From Bolinopsis microptera (lineage: Eukaryota > Ctenophora > Tentaculata > Lobata > Bolinopsidae): 64,000 nt of DNA. How positions within the stretch are numbered: position 1 is the first letter of the stretch; every line of letters starts with the position of its first letter. The DNA is taken from NCBI RefSeq assembly GCF_026151205.1, contig NC_087073.1, positions 22,700,987 to 22,764,986 on the forward strand. Reading direction: 5' to 3'. Shown here piece after piece: positions 24,501 through 39,800 of this stretch. The translations under genes and the position numbers were made by a program. Under the pieces are notes generated by a model. It was not told the DNA's origin. It saw only the letters and a program-made list of their open reading frames with translations, and ran no database searches.

Positions 24501-24530
24501 TTCTACTTCTATTAGACAGACGAGGAGAAT
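21515..24530. repeat. 32-bp tandem array, about 94 copies, with a 1184-bp duplication
   Basis: The unit is GAGAACCTTTCTACTTCTAC then TAGACAGATGAG. Rare variants recur exactly 1184 bp (37 units) apart: CTTTATACTTG at 22771 and 23955, GAGAACATTT at 22541 and 23725, and again at 23149 and 24333. More than a kilobase has therefore been duplicated in tandem within the array. Confidence 0.97.
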
Positions 24531-24638
24531 TACCGCTATTTCCATACTATAGATACCTCTTTACTCGGTCCTTCAGCAGATGTAGAAAATGCATTCATGT
24601 GAAGGTAATAGGTTTCTGTTTGTTTGGTAAACTGATCA

Positions 24639-25494
24639 GTGCAGGATAATGTAGGATAATGTAGGATAGTGTAGGATAGTGCAGGATATTGTAGGATATT
24701 GTAGGATAGTGTAGGATAGTGTAGGATAGTGTAGGATAGTGTAGGATAGTGTAGTATATTGTAGGATAGTGTAGGATATTGTAGGATAGTGTAGGATAGT
24801 GTAGGATAGTGTAGGATAGTGTAGTATATTGTAGGATAGTGTAGGATATTGTAGGATAGTGTAGGATATTGTAGGATAGTGTAGGATAGTGTAGGATAGT
24901 GTAGGATAGTGTAGTATATTGTAGGATAGTGTAGGATATTGTAGGATAGTGTAGGATAGTGTAGGATAGTGTAGGATAGTGTAGGATAGTGTAGGATAGT
25001 GTAGGATAGTGTAGGATAGTGTAGGATAGTGTAGGATATTGTAGGATAGTGTAGGATAGTGTAGGATAGTGTAGGATATTGTAGGATAGTGTAGGATAGT
25101 GTAGGATAGTGTAGGATAGTGTAGGATAGTGTAGTATATTGTAGGATAGTGTAGGATATTGTAGGATAGTGTAGGATATTGTAGGATAGTGTAGGATAGT
25201 GTAGGATAGTGTAGGATAGTGTAGTATATTGTAGGATAGTGTAGGATATTGTAGGATAGTGTAGGATATTGTAGGATAGTGTAGGATAGTGTAGGATAGT
25301 GTAGGATAGTGTAGTATATTGTAGGATAGTGTAGGATATTGTAGGATAGTGTAGGATAGTGTATGATAGTGTAGGATAGTGTAGGATAGTGTAGGATAGT
25401 GTAGGATAGTGTAGGATAGTGTAGGATATTGTAGGATAGTGTAGGATAGTGTATGATAGTGTAGGATAGTGTAGGATATCCTGCACTATCCTAC
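24639..25494 (-). repeat. 10-bp tandem array ending in an inverted copy
   Basis: GTAGGATAGT and its variants (GTAGGATATT, GTAGTATATT, GTATGATAGT) repeat about 83 times. The 10-bp period makes a long open frame on the - strand (YTILHYPTLS repeats), which I regard as non-coding. The right end folds back: 25461-25494 is a 34-bp palindrome centred on GATATC with two mismatches. Confidence 0.93.
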
Positions 25495-26711
<1,217 letters not shown>

Positions 26712-26803
26712 AAGGTTCTAGAATATAAAGGTTCTAGAATATAAAGGTTCTAGAATATAAAGGTTCTAGAATATAAAGGTTCTAGAATATAAAGGTTCTA
26801 GAA
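26712..26803. repeat. 16-bp tandem repeat, 6 copies
   Basis: Five perfect copies and one partial copy of AAGGTTCTAGAATATA. Each holds the palindrome TTCTAGAA, which also resembles an inverted pair of heat-shock-element half sites. No gene lies close by, so I do not assign a function. Confidence 0.9.
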
Positions 26804-26949
26804 AGTGAGGGTCCCATACAACCTGATATCCCCAACAATAGGGGCCTATATACCACCCTGTATTATATCTTGGGCGACACACAAGATGGGTCATTGGTAG
26901 ACGACACACACAGTGGTCAGCAATTACTCATGCAAACTATATTTGGTGC

Positions 26950-27707
26950 TTTGCACAATGGTTTGCTCTACTTGACACGTGGTTTGCTCTACGTGACACG
27001 TTGTTTGCTCTACTTGACACGTGGTTTGCTCAAAGTGACACGTGGTTTGCTCTACTTGACACGTGGTTTGCTCTAAGTGATACGTGGTTTGCTCTACTTG
27101 ACACGTGGTTTGCTCTACTTGACACGTGGTTTGCTCTACGTGTGAGACGTGATTTGCTCTACTTGACACGTGGTTTGCTCTACTTGACACGTGGTTTGCT
27201 CTACGTGTGAGACGTGGTTTGCTCTACTTGACACGTAGTTTGCTCTACTTGACACGTGGTTTGCTCTACTTGACACGTGGTTTGCTCTACTTGACACGTG
27301 GTTTGCTCTACGTGACACGTAGTTTGCTCTACTTGACACGTAGTTTGCTCTACTTAACACATGGTATGCTCTACGTGACACGTAGTTTGATCTACTTGAC
27401 ACGTGGTTTGCTCTACTTGACACGTGGTTTGCTCTAATTGACACCTGGTTTGTTCTACTTGACACGTAGTTTGCTCTACTTGACACGTGGTTTGCTCTAC
27501 TTGACACGTGGTTTGCTCTACTTGACACGTGGTTTGCTCTACTTGACACGTGGTTTGCTCTACTTGACACGTGGTTTGCTCTACTTGACACGTAGTTTGT
27601 TCTATTTGACACGTAGTTTGCTCTACTTGACACGTGGTTTGCTCTACTTGACACGTGGTTTGCTCTACTTGACACGTAGTTTGCTTTGCTTTACACGTGG
27701 TTTGTGA
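26950..27707. repeat. 21-bp tandem array with one CACGTG E-box per unit
   Basis: The unit is CACGTGGTTTGCTCTACTTGA, about 35 copies, with variants CACGTAG and CGTGTGAGACG. Most units keep the canonical CACGTG palindrome. The 21-bp period opens all frames on both strands (LLYLTRG on +, VSSRANH on -), which I treat as non-coding. Confidence 0.95.
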
Positions 27708-27745
27708 CACTTCTGAACGTTCGAAGTAAAGTATAGGGATTAACT

Positions 27746-27774
27746 ATACTAACTTAACTACACTGTATAGCAGG
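27746..27774 (+). repeat. Outlying diverged copy of the 39-bp unit
   Basis: ATACTAACTTAACTACACTG then TATAGCAGG matches the 39-bp family (ATACTAACTCAACTAAACAG, TATAGCAGG) and runs directly into the TTAGGG tract. Confidence 0.7.
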
Positions 27775-27796
27775 GTTAGGGTTAGGGTTAGGGTTA
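27773..27796 (+). repeat. Interstitial telomere-type TTAGGG repeat
   Basis: Four consecutive GGGTTA units, G-rich strand on +. It sits between an isolated copy of the 39-bp unit and the start of the main array. It is too short to be a telomere end, but its position at an array edge suggests a past break repair or a subtelomeric origin. Confidence 0.9.
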
Positions 27797-27836
27797 AAAT
27801 TGTATTAAATTATATTGTCGGGGGTCAATTGTCGCC

Positions 27837-30800
27837 CACCCAACTAAACCGTAGACTCTGAAGAGATACTAACTCAACTAAACCGTATAATAAGCTCTGA
27901 AGAGATACTAACTCAACTAAACAGTATAATAAGCTCTGAAGAGACACTACCTCAACTAAACAGTATAGCAGGCTCTGAAGAGATACTAACTCAACTAAAC
28001 CGTATAATAAGCTCTGAAGAGATACTAACTCAACTAAACAGTATAATAAGCTCTGAAGAGACACTACCTCAACTAAACAGTATAGCAGGCTCTGAAGAGA
28101 TACTAACTCAACTAAACCGTATAATAAGCTCTGAAGAGATACTAACTCAACTAAACCGTATAATAAGCTCTGAAGAGACACTACCTCAACTAAACAGTAT
28201 AGCAGGCTCTGAAGAGATACTAACTCAACTAAACCGTATAATAAGCTCTGAAGAGATACTAACTCAACTAAACCGTATAATAAGCTCTGAAGAGACACTA
28301 CCTCAACTAAACAGTATAGCAGGCTCTGAAGAGATACTAACTCAACTAAACCGTATAATAAGCTCTGAAGAGACACTACCTCAACTAAACAGTATAGCAG
28401 GCTCTGAAGAGATACTAACTCAACTAAACCGTATAATAAGCTCTGAAGAGATACTAACTCAACTAAACCGTATAATAAGCTCTGAAGAGATACTAACTCA
28501 ACTAAACAGTATAGCAGGCTCTGAAGAGATACTAACTCAACTAAACCGTATAATAAGCTCTGAAGAGATACTAACTTAACTAAACCGTATAATAAGCTCT
28601 GAAGAGATACTAACTCAACTAAACCGTATAATAAGCTCTGAAGAGACACTACCTCAACTAAACAGTATAGCAGGCTCTGAGAGATACTAACTCAACTAAA
28701 CCGTATAATAAGCTCTGAAGAGATACTAACTCAACTAAACCGTATAATAAGCTCTGAGAGATACTAACTCAACTAAACAGTATAGCAGGCTCTGAAGAGA
28801 TACTAACTCAACTAAACAGTATAGCAGGCTCTGAAGAGATACTAACTCAACTAAACAGTATAGCAGGCTCTGAAGAGATACTAACTCAACTAAACAGTAT
28901 AGCAGGCTCTGAAGAGATACTAACCCAACTAAACCGTAGACTCTGAAGAGATACTAACTCAACTAAACCGTATAATAAGCTCTGAAGAGACACTACCTCA
29001 ACTAAACAGTATAGCAGGCTCTGAAGAGATACTAACTCAACTAAACCGTATAATAAGCTCTGAAGAGACACTACCTCAACTAAACAGTATAGCAGGCTCT
29101 GAAGAGATACTAACTCAACTAAACCGTATAATAAGCTCTGAAGAGATACTAACTCAACTAAACAGTATAGCAGGCTCTGAAGAGATACTAACTCAACTAA
29201 ACAGTATAGCAGGCTCTGAAGAGATACTAACTCAACTAAACCGTATAATAAGCTCTGAAGAGACACTACCTCAACTAAACAGTATAGCAGGCTCTGAAGA
29301 GATACTAACTCAACTAAACCGTATAATAAGCTCTGAAGAGATACTAACTCAACTAAACAGTATAGCAGGCTCTGAAGAGATACTAACTCAACTAAACAGT
29401 ATAGCAGGCTCTGAAGAGATACTAACTCAACTAAACCGTATAATAAGCTCTGAAGAGACACTACCTCAACTAAACAGTATAGCAGGCTCTGAAGAGATAC
29501 TAACTCAACTAAACAGTATAGCAGGCTCTGAAGAGATACTAACTCAACTAAACAGTATAGCAGGCTCTGAAGAGATACTAACTCAACTAAACAGTATAGC
29601 AGGCTCTGAAGAGATACTAACTCAACTAAACCGTATAATAAGCTCTGAAGAGACACTACCTCAACTAAACAGTATAGCAGGCTCTGAAGAGATACTAACT
29701 CAACTAAACAGTATAGCAGGCTCTGAAGAGATACTAACTCAACTAAACCGTATAATAAGCTCTGAAGAGACACTACCTAAACTAAACAGTATAGCAGGCT
29801 CTGAAGAGATACTAACTCAACTAAACAGTATAGCAGGCTCTGAAGAGATACTAACTCAACTAAACCGTATAATAAGCTCTGAAGAGATACTAACTCAACT
29901 AAACCGTATGATAAGCTCTGAAGAGATACTAACTCAACTAAACAGTATAGCAGGCTCTGAAGAGATACTAACTCAACTAAACCGTATAATAAGCTCTGAA
30001 GAGATACTAACTCAACTAAACCGTATAATAAGTTCTGAAGAGATACTAACTCAACTAAACTGTATTATAAGTTCTGAAGAGATACTAACTCAACTAAACC
30101 GTATAATAAGCTCTGAAGAGATACTAACTCAACTAAACCGTATAATAAGCTCTGAAGAGATACTAACTCAACTAAACCGTACAATAAGCTCTGAAGAGAT
30201 ACTAACTCAACTAAACCGTATAATAAGCTCTGAAGAGATACTAACTCAACTAAACCGTACAATAAGTTCTGAAGAGATACTAACTCAACTAAACCGTATA
30301 ATAAGCTCTGAAGAGACACTAACTCAACTAAACCGTATAATAAGCTCTGAAGAGATACTAACTCAACTTAACCGTATAATAAGCTCTGAAGATATACTAA
30401 CTCAACTAAACCGTATAATAAGCTCTGAAGAGATACTAACTCAACTAAACAGTATAATAAGCTCTGAAGAGATACTAACTCAACTAAACCGTATAATAAG
30501 CTCTGAAGAGATACTAACTCAACTAAACCGTACAATAAGCTCTGAAGAGATACTAACTCAACTAAACCGTATAATAAGCTCTGAAGAGATACTAACTCAA
30601 CTAAACCGTATAATAAGCTCTGAAGAGATACTAACTCAACTAAACCGTACAATAAGCTCTGAAGAGATACTAACTCAACTAAACCGTATAATAAGCTCTG
30701 AAGAGATACTAACTCAACTAAACTGTATAATAAGTTCTGAAGAGATACTAACTCAACTAAACCGTATAATAAGCTCTGAAGAGACACTAACTCAACTAAA

Positions 30801-33800
30801 CCGTATAATAAGCTCTGAAGAGATACTAACTCAACTTAACCGTATAATAAGCTCTGAAGATATACTAACTCAACTAAACCGTATAATAAGCTCTGAAGAG
30901 ATACTAACTCAACTAAACAGTATAATAAGCTCTGAAGAGATACTAACTCAACTAAACCGAATAATAAGCTCTCAAGAGATACTAACTCAACTAAACCGTA
31001 TAATAAGCTCTGAAGAGATACTACCTCAACTAAACCGTATAATAAGCTCTGAAGAGATACTAACTCAACTAAACCGTATAATAAGCTCTGAAGAGATACT
31101 AACTCAACTAAACCGTATGATAAGCTCTGAAGAGATACTAACTCAACTAAACCGTATAATAAGCTCTGAAGAGATACTAAACTCAACTAAACCGTATAAT
31201 AAGCTCTGAAGAGATACTAACTCAACTAAACCGTATAATAAGCTCTGAAGAGATACTAACTCGACTAAACCGTATAATAAGCTCTGAAGAGATACTAACT
31301 CGACTAAACCGTATAATAAGCTCTGAAGAGACACTAACTCAACTAAACCGTATAATAAGCTCTGAAGAGATACTAACTCAACTAAACCGTATAATAAGCT
31401 CTGAGAGATACTAACTCAACTAAACCGTACAATAAGCTCTGAAGAGATACTAACTCAACTAAACCGTATAATAAGCTCTAAAGAGATACTAACTCAACTA
31501 AACCGTATAGCAGGCTCTGAAGAGATACTAACTCAACTAAACCGTATAATAAGCTCTAAAGAGATACTACCTCAACTTAACCGTATAGCAGGCTCTGAAG
31601 AGATACTAACTCAACTTAACCGTATAATAAGCTCTGAAGATATACTAACTCAACTAAACCGTATAATAAGCTCTGAAGAGATACTAACTCAACTAAACCG
31701 TATAATAAGCTCTGAAGAGATACTAACTCAACTAAACCGAATAATAAGCTCTCAAGAGATACTAACTCAACTAAACCGTATAATAAGCTCTGAAGAGACA
31801 CTAACTCAACTAAACCGTATAATAAGCTCTAAAGAGATACTAACTCAACTAAACCGTATAATAAGCTCTGAAGAGATACTTACTCAACTAAACCGTATAA
31901 TAAGCTCTGAAGAGACACTACCTCAACTAAACCGTATAATAAGCTCTGAAGAGATACTAACTCAACTAAACCGTATAATAAGCTCTGAAGAGATACTAAC
32001 TCAACTAAACCGTATAATAAGCTCTGAAGAGATACTAACTCAACTAAACCGTATAATAAGCTCTGAAGAGATACTAACTCAACTAAACCGTATAATAAGC
32101 TCTGAAGAGATACTAACTCAACTAAACCGTATAATAAGCTCTGAAGAGATACTAACTCAACTAAACCGTATAATAAGCTCTGAAGAGATACTAACTCAAC
32201 TAAACCGTATAATAAGCTCTGAAGAGATACTAACCCAACTAAACCGTATAATAAGCTCTGAAGAGATACTAACTCAACTAAACCGTATAATAAGCTCTGA
32301 AGAGATACTAACTCAACTAAACCGTATAATAAGCTCTGAAGAGATACTAACTCAACTAAACCGTATAATAAGCTCTGAAGAGATACTAACTCAACTAAAC
32401 CGTATAATAAGCTCTGAAGAGATACTAACTCAACTAAACCGTATAATAAGCTCTGAAGAGATACTAACTCAACTAAACCGTATAATAAGCTCTGAAGAGA
32501 TACTAACTCAACTAAACCGTATAATAAGCTCTGAAGAGATACTAACTCAACTAAACCGTATAATAAGCTCTGAAGAGATACTAACTCAACTAAACCGTAT
32601 AATAAGCTCTGAAGAGATACTAACTCAACTAAACCGTATAATAAGCTCTGAAGAGATACTAACTCAACTAAACCGTATAATAAGCTCTGAAGAGATACTA
32701 ACTCAACTAAACCGTATAATAAGCTCTGAAGAGATACTAACTCAACTAAACCGTATAATAAGCTCTGAAGAGATACTAACTCAACTAAACCGTATAATAA
32801 GCTCTGAAGAGATACTAACTCAACTAAACCGTATAATAAGCTCTGAAGAGATACTAACTCAACTAAACCGTATAATAAGCTCTGAAGAGATACTAACTCA
32901 ACTAAACCGTATAATAAGCTCTGAAGAGATACTAACTCAACTAAACCGTATAATAAGCTCTGAAGAGATACTAACTCAACTAAACCGTATAATAAGCTCT
33001 GAAGAGATACTAACTCAACTAAACCGTATAATAAGCTCTGAAGAGATACTAACTCAACTAAACCGTATAATAAGCTCTGAAGAGATACTAACTCAACTAA
33101 ACCGTATAATAAGCTCTGAAGAGATACTAACTCAACTAAACCGTATAATAAGCTCTGAAGAGATACTAACTCAACTAAACCGTATAATAAGCTCTGAAGA
33201 GATACTAACTCAACTAAACGTATATAAGCTCTGAAGAGATACTAACTCAACTAAACCGTATAATAAGCTCTGAAGAGATACTAACTCAACTAAACCGTAT
33301 AATAAGCTCTGAAGAGATACTAACTCAACTAAACCGTATAATAAGCTCTGAAGAGATACTAACTCAACTAAACCGTATAATAAGCTCTGAAGAGATACTA
33401 ACTCAACTAAACCGTATAATAAGCTCTGAAGAGATACTAACTAAACTAAACCGTATAATAAGCTCTGAAGAGATACTAACTCAACTAAACCGTATAGCAA
33501 GCTCTGAAGAGATACTAACTCAACTAAACCGTATAATAAGCTCTGAAGAGATACTAACTCAAGTAAACCGTATAATAAGCTCTGAAGAGATACTAACTCA
33601 ACTGAACCGTATAATAAGCTCTGAAGAGATACTAACTCAACTAAACCGTATAATAAGCTCTGAAGAGATACTAACTCAACTAAACCGTATAATAAGCTCT
33701 GAGAGATACTAACTCAACTAAACCGTATAATAAGCTCTGAAGAGATACTAACTCAACTAAACCGTATAATAAGCTCTGAAGAGATACTAACTCGACTAAA

Positions 33801-36800
33801 CCGTATAATAAGCCTCTGAAGAGATACTAACTCAACTAAACGTATATAAGCTCTGAAGAGATACTAACTCAACTAAACCGTATAATAAGCTCTGAAGAGA
33901 TACTAACTCAACTAAACCGTATAATAAGCTCTGAAGAGATACTAACTCAACTAAACCGTATAATAAGCTCTGAAGAGATACTAACTCAACTAAACCGTAT
34001 AATAAGCTCTGAAGAGATACTAACTCAACTAAACCGTATGATAAGCTCTGAAGAGATACTAACTAAACTAAACCGTATAATAAGCTCTGAAGAGATACTA
34101 ACTCAACTAAACCGTATGATAAGCTCTGAAGAGATACTAACTCAACTAAACGGTATGATAAGCTCTGAAGAGATACTAACTCAACTAAACTGTATAATAA
34201 GCTCTGAAGAGATACTAACTAAACTAAACCGTATAATAAGCTCTGAAGAGATACTAACTCAACTAAACCGTATAATAAGCTCTGAAGAGATACTAACTCA
34301 ACTAAACCGTATAATAAGCTCTGAAGAGATACTGACTCAACTAAACCGTATAATAAGCTCTGAAGAGATACTAACTAAACTAAAACCGTATAATAAGCTC
34401 TGAAGAGATACTAACTCAACTAAACCGTATAGCAAGCTCTGAAGAGATACTAACTCAACTAAACCGTAAATAAGCTCTGAAGAGATACTAACTTCAAGTA
34501 AACCGTATAATAAGCTCTGAAGAGATACTAACTCAACTGAACCGTATAATAAGCTCTGAAGAGATACTAACTCAACTAACCCGTATAATAAGCTCTGAAG
34601 AGATACTAACTCAACTAAAACCGTATAATAAGCTCTGAAGATATACTAACTCAACTAAACCGTATAATAAGCTCTGAAGAGATACTAACTCAACTAAACC
34701 GTATAATAAGCTCTAAGAGATACTACTCGACTAAACCGTATAATAAGCTCTGAAGAGATACTAACTCAACTAAACGTATAATAAGCTCTGAAGAGACACT
34801 AACTCAACTAAACCGTATAATAAGCTCTGAAGAGACACTAACTCAACTAAACCGTATAATAAGACTGAAGAGACACTAACTCAACTAAACCGTATAATAA
34901 GCTCTGAAGAGATACTAACTCAACTAAACCGTATAATAAGCTCTGAAGAGATACTAACTCAACCTAAACCGTATAATAAGCTCTGAAGAGATACTAACTC
35001 AACCTGAACCGTATAATAAGCTCTGAAGAGATACTAGCTCAACTAAACCGTATAATAAGCTCTGAGAGATACTAACTCAACTAAACCGTATAATAAGCTC
35101 TGAAGAGACACTACCTCAACTAAACCGTATAATAAGCTCTGAAGAGACACTACCTCAACTAAACAGTATAGCAGGCTCTGAAGAGACACTACCTCAACTA
35201 AACCGTATAATAAGCTCTGAAGAGATACTAACTCAACTAAACCGTATAATAAGCTCTGAAGAGATACTAACTCAACTAAACCGTATAATAAAGCTCTGAA
35301 AGATACTAACTCAACTAAACCGTATAATAGCTCTGAAGAGATACTAACTCAACTAAACCGTATAATAAGCACTAAAGAGATACTAACTCAACTAAACCGT
35401 ATAAAAGCTCTGAAGAGACACTACCTCAACTAAACCGTATAATAAGCTCTGAAGATATACTACTCAACTAAACCGTATAATAAGCTCTGAAGAGATACAA
35501 CTCAACTAAACCGTATAATAAGCTCTGAAGAGATACTAACTCAACTAAACCGTATAATAAGCTCTGAAGAGATACTAACTCAACTAAACCGTATAATAAG
35601 CTCTGAAGAGATACTAACTCAACTAAACCGTATAATAAGCTCTGAAGAGATACTAACTCAACTAAACCGTATAATAAGCTCTGAAGAGATACTAACTCAA
35701 CTAAACCGTATAGCAGGCTCTGAAGAGATACTAACTCAACTAAACCGTATAGTAAGCTCTGAAGAGATACTAACTCAACTAAACCGTATAATAAGCTCTG
35801 AAGAGATACTAACTCGACTAAACCGTATAATAAGCTCTGAAGAGATACTAACTCAACTAAACCGTATAATAAGCTCTGAAGAGATACTAACTCAACTGAA
35901 CCGTATAATAAGCTCTGAAGAGATACTAACTCAACTAAACCGTATAATAAGCTCTGAAGAGATACTAACTCAACTAAACCCGTATAATAAGCTCTGAAGA
36001 GATACTAACTCAACTAAACCGTATAATAGCTCTGAAGAGATACTAACTCAACTAAACCGTATAATAAGCTCTGAAGAGACACTACCTCAACTTAACCGTA
36101 TAGCAGGCTCTGAAGAGATACTAACTCAACTAAACAGTATGATAAGCTCTAAAGAGATACTAACTCAACTAAACCGTATAATAAGCTCTGAAGAGATACT
36201 AACTCAACTAAACCGTATAATAAGCTCTGAAGAGATACTAACTCAACTAAACCGTATAATAAGCTCTGAAGAGATACTAACTCAACTAAACCGTATAATA
36301 AGCTCTGAAGAGATACTAACTCAACTAAACCGTATAATAAGCTCTGAAGAGATACTAACTCAACTAAACCGTATAATAAGCTCTGAAGAGATACTAACTC
36401 AACTAAACCGTATAATAAGCTCTGAAGAGATACTAACTCAACTAAACCGTATAATAAGCTCTGAAGAGATACTACTCAACTAAACCGTATAATAAGCTCT
36501 GAAGAGATACTAACTCAACTAAACCGTATAATAAGCTCTGAAGAGATACTAACTCAACTAAACCGTATAATAAGCTCTGAAGAGATACTACTCAACTAAA
36601 CCGTATAATAAGCTCTGAAGAGATACTAACTCAACTAAACCGTATAATAAGCTCTGAAGAGATACTAACTCAACTAAACCGTATAATAAGCTCTGAAGAG
36701 ATACTAACTCAACTAAACCGTATAATAAGCTCTGAAGAGATACTAACTCAACTAAACCGTATAATAAGCTCTAAAGAGATACTAACTCAACTAAACCGTA

Positions 36801-39800
36801 TAATAAGCTCTGAAGAGATACTAACTCAACTAAACCGTATAATAAGCACTGAAGAGATACTAACTCAACTAAACCGTATAATAAGCTCTGAAGAGACACT
36901 ACCTCAACTAAACCGTATAATAAGCTCTGAAGAGATACTAACTCAACTAAACCGTATAATAAGCTCTGAAGAGATACTAACTCAACTAAACCGTATAATA
37001 AGCTCTGAAGAGATACTAACTCAACTAAACCGTATAATAAGCTCTGAAGAGATACTAACTCAACTAAACCGTATAATAAGCTCTGAAGAGATACTAACTC
37101 AACTAAACCGTATAATAAGCTCTGAAGAGATACTAACTCAACTAAACCGTATAATAAGCTCTGAAGAGATACTAACTCAACTAAACCGTATAATAAGCTC
37201 TGAAGAGATACTAACTCAACTAAACCGTATAATAAGCTCTGAAGAGATACTAACTCAACTAAACCGTATAGCAGGCTCTGAAGAGATACTAACTCAACTA
37301 AACCGTATAATAAGCTCTGAAGAGATACTAACTCAACTAAACCGTATAATAAGCTCTGAAGAGATACTAACTCAACTAAACCGTATAATAAGCTCTGAAG
37401 AGATACTAACTCAACTAAACCGTATAATAAGCTCTGAAGAGATACTAACTCAACTAAACCGTATAATAAGCTCTGAAGAGATACTAACTCAACTAAACCG
37501 TATAATAAGCTCTGAAGAGATACTAACTCAACTAAACCGTATAATAAGCTCTGAAGAGATACTAACTCAACTAAACCGTATAATAAGCTCTGAAGAGATA
37601 CTAACTCAACTAAACCGTATAATAAGCTCTGAAGAGATACTAACTCAACTAAACCGTATAATAAGCTCTGAAGAGATACTAACTCAACTAAACCGTATAT
37701 AAGCTCTGAAGAGATACTAACTCAACTAAACCGTATAATAAGCTCTGAAGAGATACTAACTCAACTAAACCGTATAATAAGCTCTGAAGAGATACTAACT
37801 CAACTAAACCGTATAATAAGCTCTGAAGAGATACTAACTCAACTAAACCGTATAATAAGCTCTGAAGAGATACTAACTCAACTAAACCGTATAATAAGCT
37901 CTGAAGAGATACTAACTCAACTAAACCGTATAATAAGCTCTGAAGAGATACTAACTCAACTAAACCGTATAATAAGCTCTGAAGAGATACTAACTCAACT
38001 AAACCGTATAATAAGCTCTGAAGAGATACTAACTCAACTAAACCGTATAATAAGCTCTGAAGAGATACTAACTCAACTAAACCGTATAATAAGCTCTGAA
38101 GAGATACTAACTCAACTAAACCGTATAATAAGCTCTGAAGAGATACTAACTCAACTAAACCGTATAATAAGCTCTGAAGAGATACTAACTCAACTAAACC
38201 GTATAATAAGCTCTGAAGAGATACTAACTCAACTAAACCGTATAATAAGCTCTGAAGAGATACTAACTCAACTAAACCGTATAATAAGCTCTGAAGAGAT
38301 ACTAACTCAACTAAACCGTATAATAAGCTCTGAAGAGATACTAACTCAACTAAACCGTATAATAAGCTCTGAAGAGATACTAACTCAACTAAACCGTATA
38401 ATAAGCTCTGAAGAGATACTAACTCAACTAAACCGTATAATAAGCTCTGAAGAGATACTAACTCAACTAAACCGTATAATAAGCTCTGAAGAGATACTAA
38501 CTCAACTAAACCGTATAATAAGCTCTGAAGAGATACTAACTCAACTAAACCGTATAATAAGCTCTGAAGAGATACTAACTCAACTAAACCGTATAATAAG
38601 CTCTGAAGAGATACTAACTCAACTAAACCGTATAATAAGCTCTGAAGAGATACTAACTCGACTAAACCGTATAATAAGCTCTGAAGAGATACTAACTCAA
38701 CTAAACGTATAATAAGCTCTGAAGAGATACTAACTCAACTAAACCGTATAATAAGCTCTGAAGAGATACTAACTCAACTAAACCGTATAATAAGCTCTGA
38801 AGAGATACTAACTCAACTAAACCGTATAATAAGTTCTGAAGAGATACTAACTCAACTAAACCGTATAATAAGCTCTGAAGAGACACTAACTCAACTAAAC
38901 CGTATAATAAGCTCTGAAGAGATACTAACTCAACTAAACCGTATATAAGCTCTGAAGAGATACTAACTCAACTAAACCGTATAATAAGCTCTGAAGAGAT
39001 ACTAACTCGACTAAACCGTATAATAAGCTCTGAAGAGATACTAACTCAACTAAACGTATAATAAGCTCTGAAGAGATCTAACTCAACTAAACCGTATAAT
39101 AAGCTCTGAAGAGATACTAACTCAACTAAACGTAAAATAAGCTCTGAAGAGATACTAACTCAACTAACCGTATAATAAGCTCTGAAGAGATACTAACTCA
39201 ACTAAACCGTATAATAAGCTCTGAAGAGATACTAACTCAACTAAACCGTATAATAAGCTCTGAAGAGATACTAACTCAACTAAACCGTATAATAAGCTCT
39301 GAAGAGATACTAACTCAACTAAACCGTATAATAGCTCTGAAGAGATACTAACTCAACTAAACCGTATAATAAGCTCTGAAGAGATACTAACTCAACTAAA
39401 CCGTCTAATAAGCTCTGAAGAGATACTAACTCAACTAAACCGTATAATAAGCTCTGAAGAGATACTAACTCAAACTAAACCGTATAATAAGCTCTGAAGA
39501 GATACTAACTCAACTAACCGTATAATAAGCTCTGAAGAGATACTAACTCAACTAAACCGTATAATAAGCTCTGAAGAGATACAAACTCAACTAAACCGTA
39601 TAATAAGCTCTGAAGAGATACTAACTCAACTAAACCGTCTAATAAGCTCTGAAGAGATACTAACTCAACTAAACCGTATAATAAGCTCTGAAGAGATACT
39701 AACTCAACTAAACCGTATAATAAGCTCTGAAGAGATACTAACTCAACTAAAACTGTATAATAAGCTCTGAAGAGATACTAACTCAACTAAACCGTATAAT

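Noticed and set aside
29908-31209. 433-codon frame of SSEEILTQLNRII repeats on +, and matching - strand frames
   Set aside because: They come from a 39-bp array whose period is divisible by three; both strands are open at once and frames break at simple indels.
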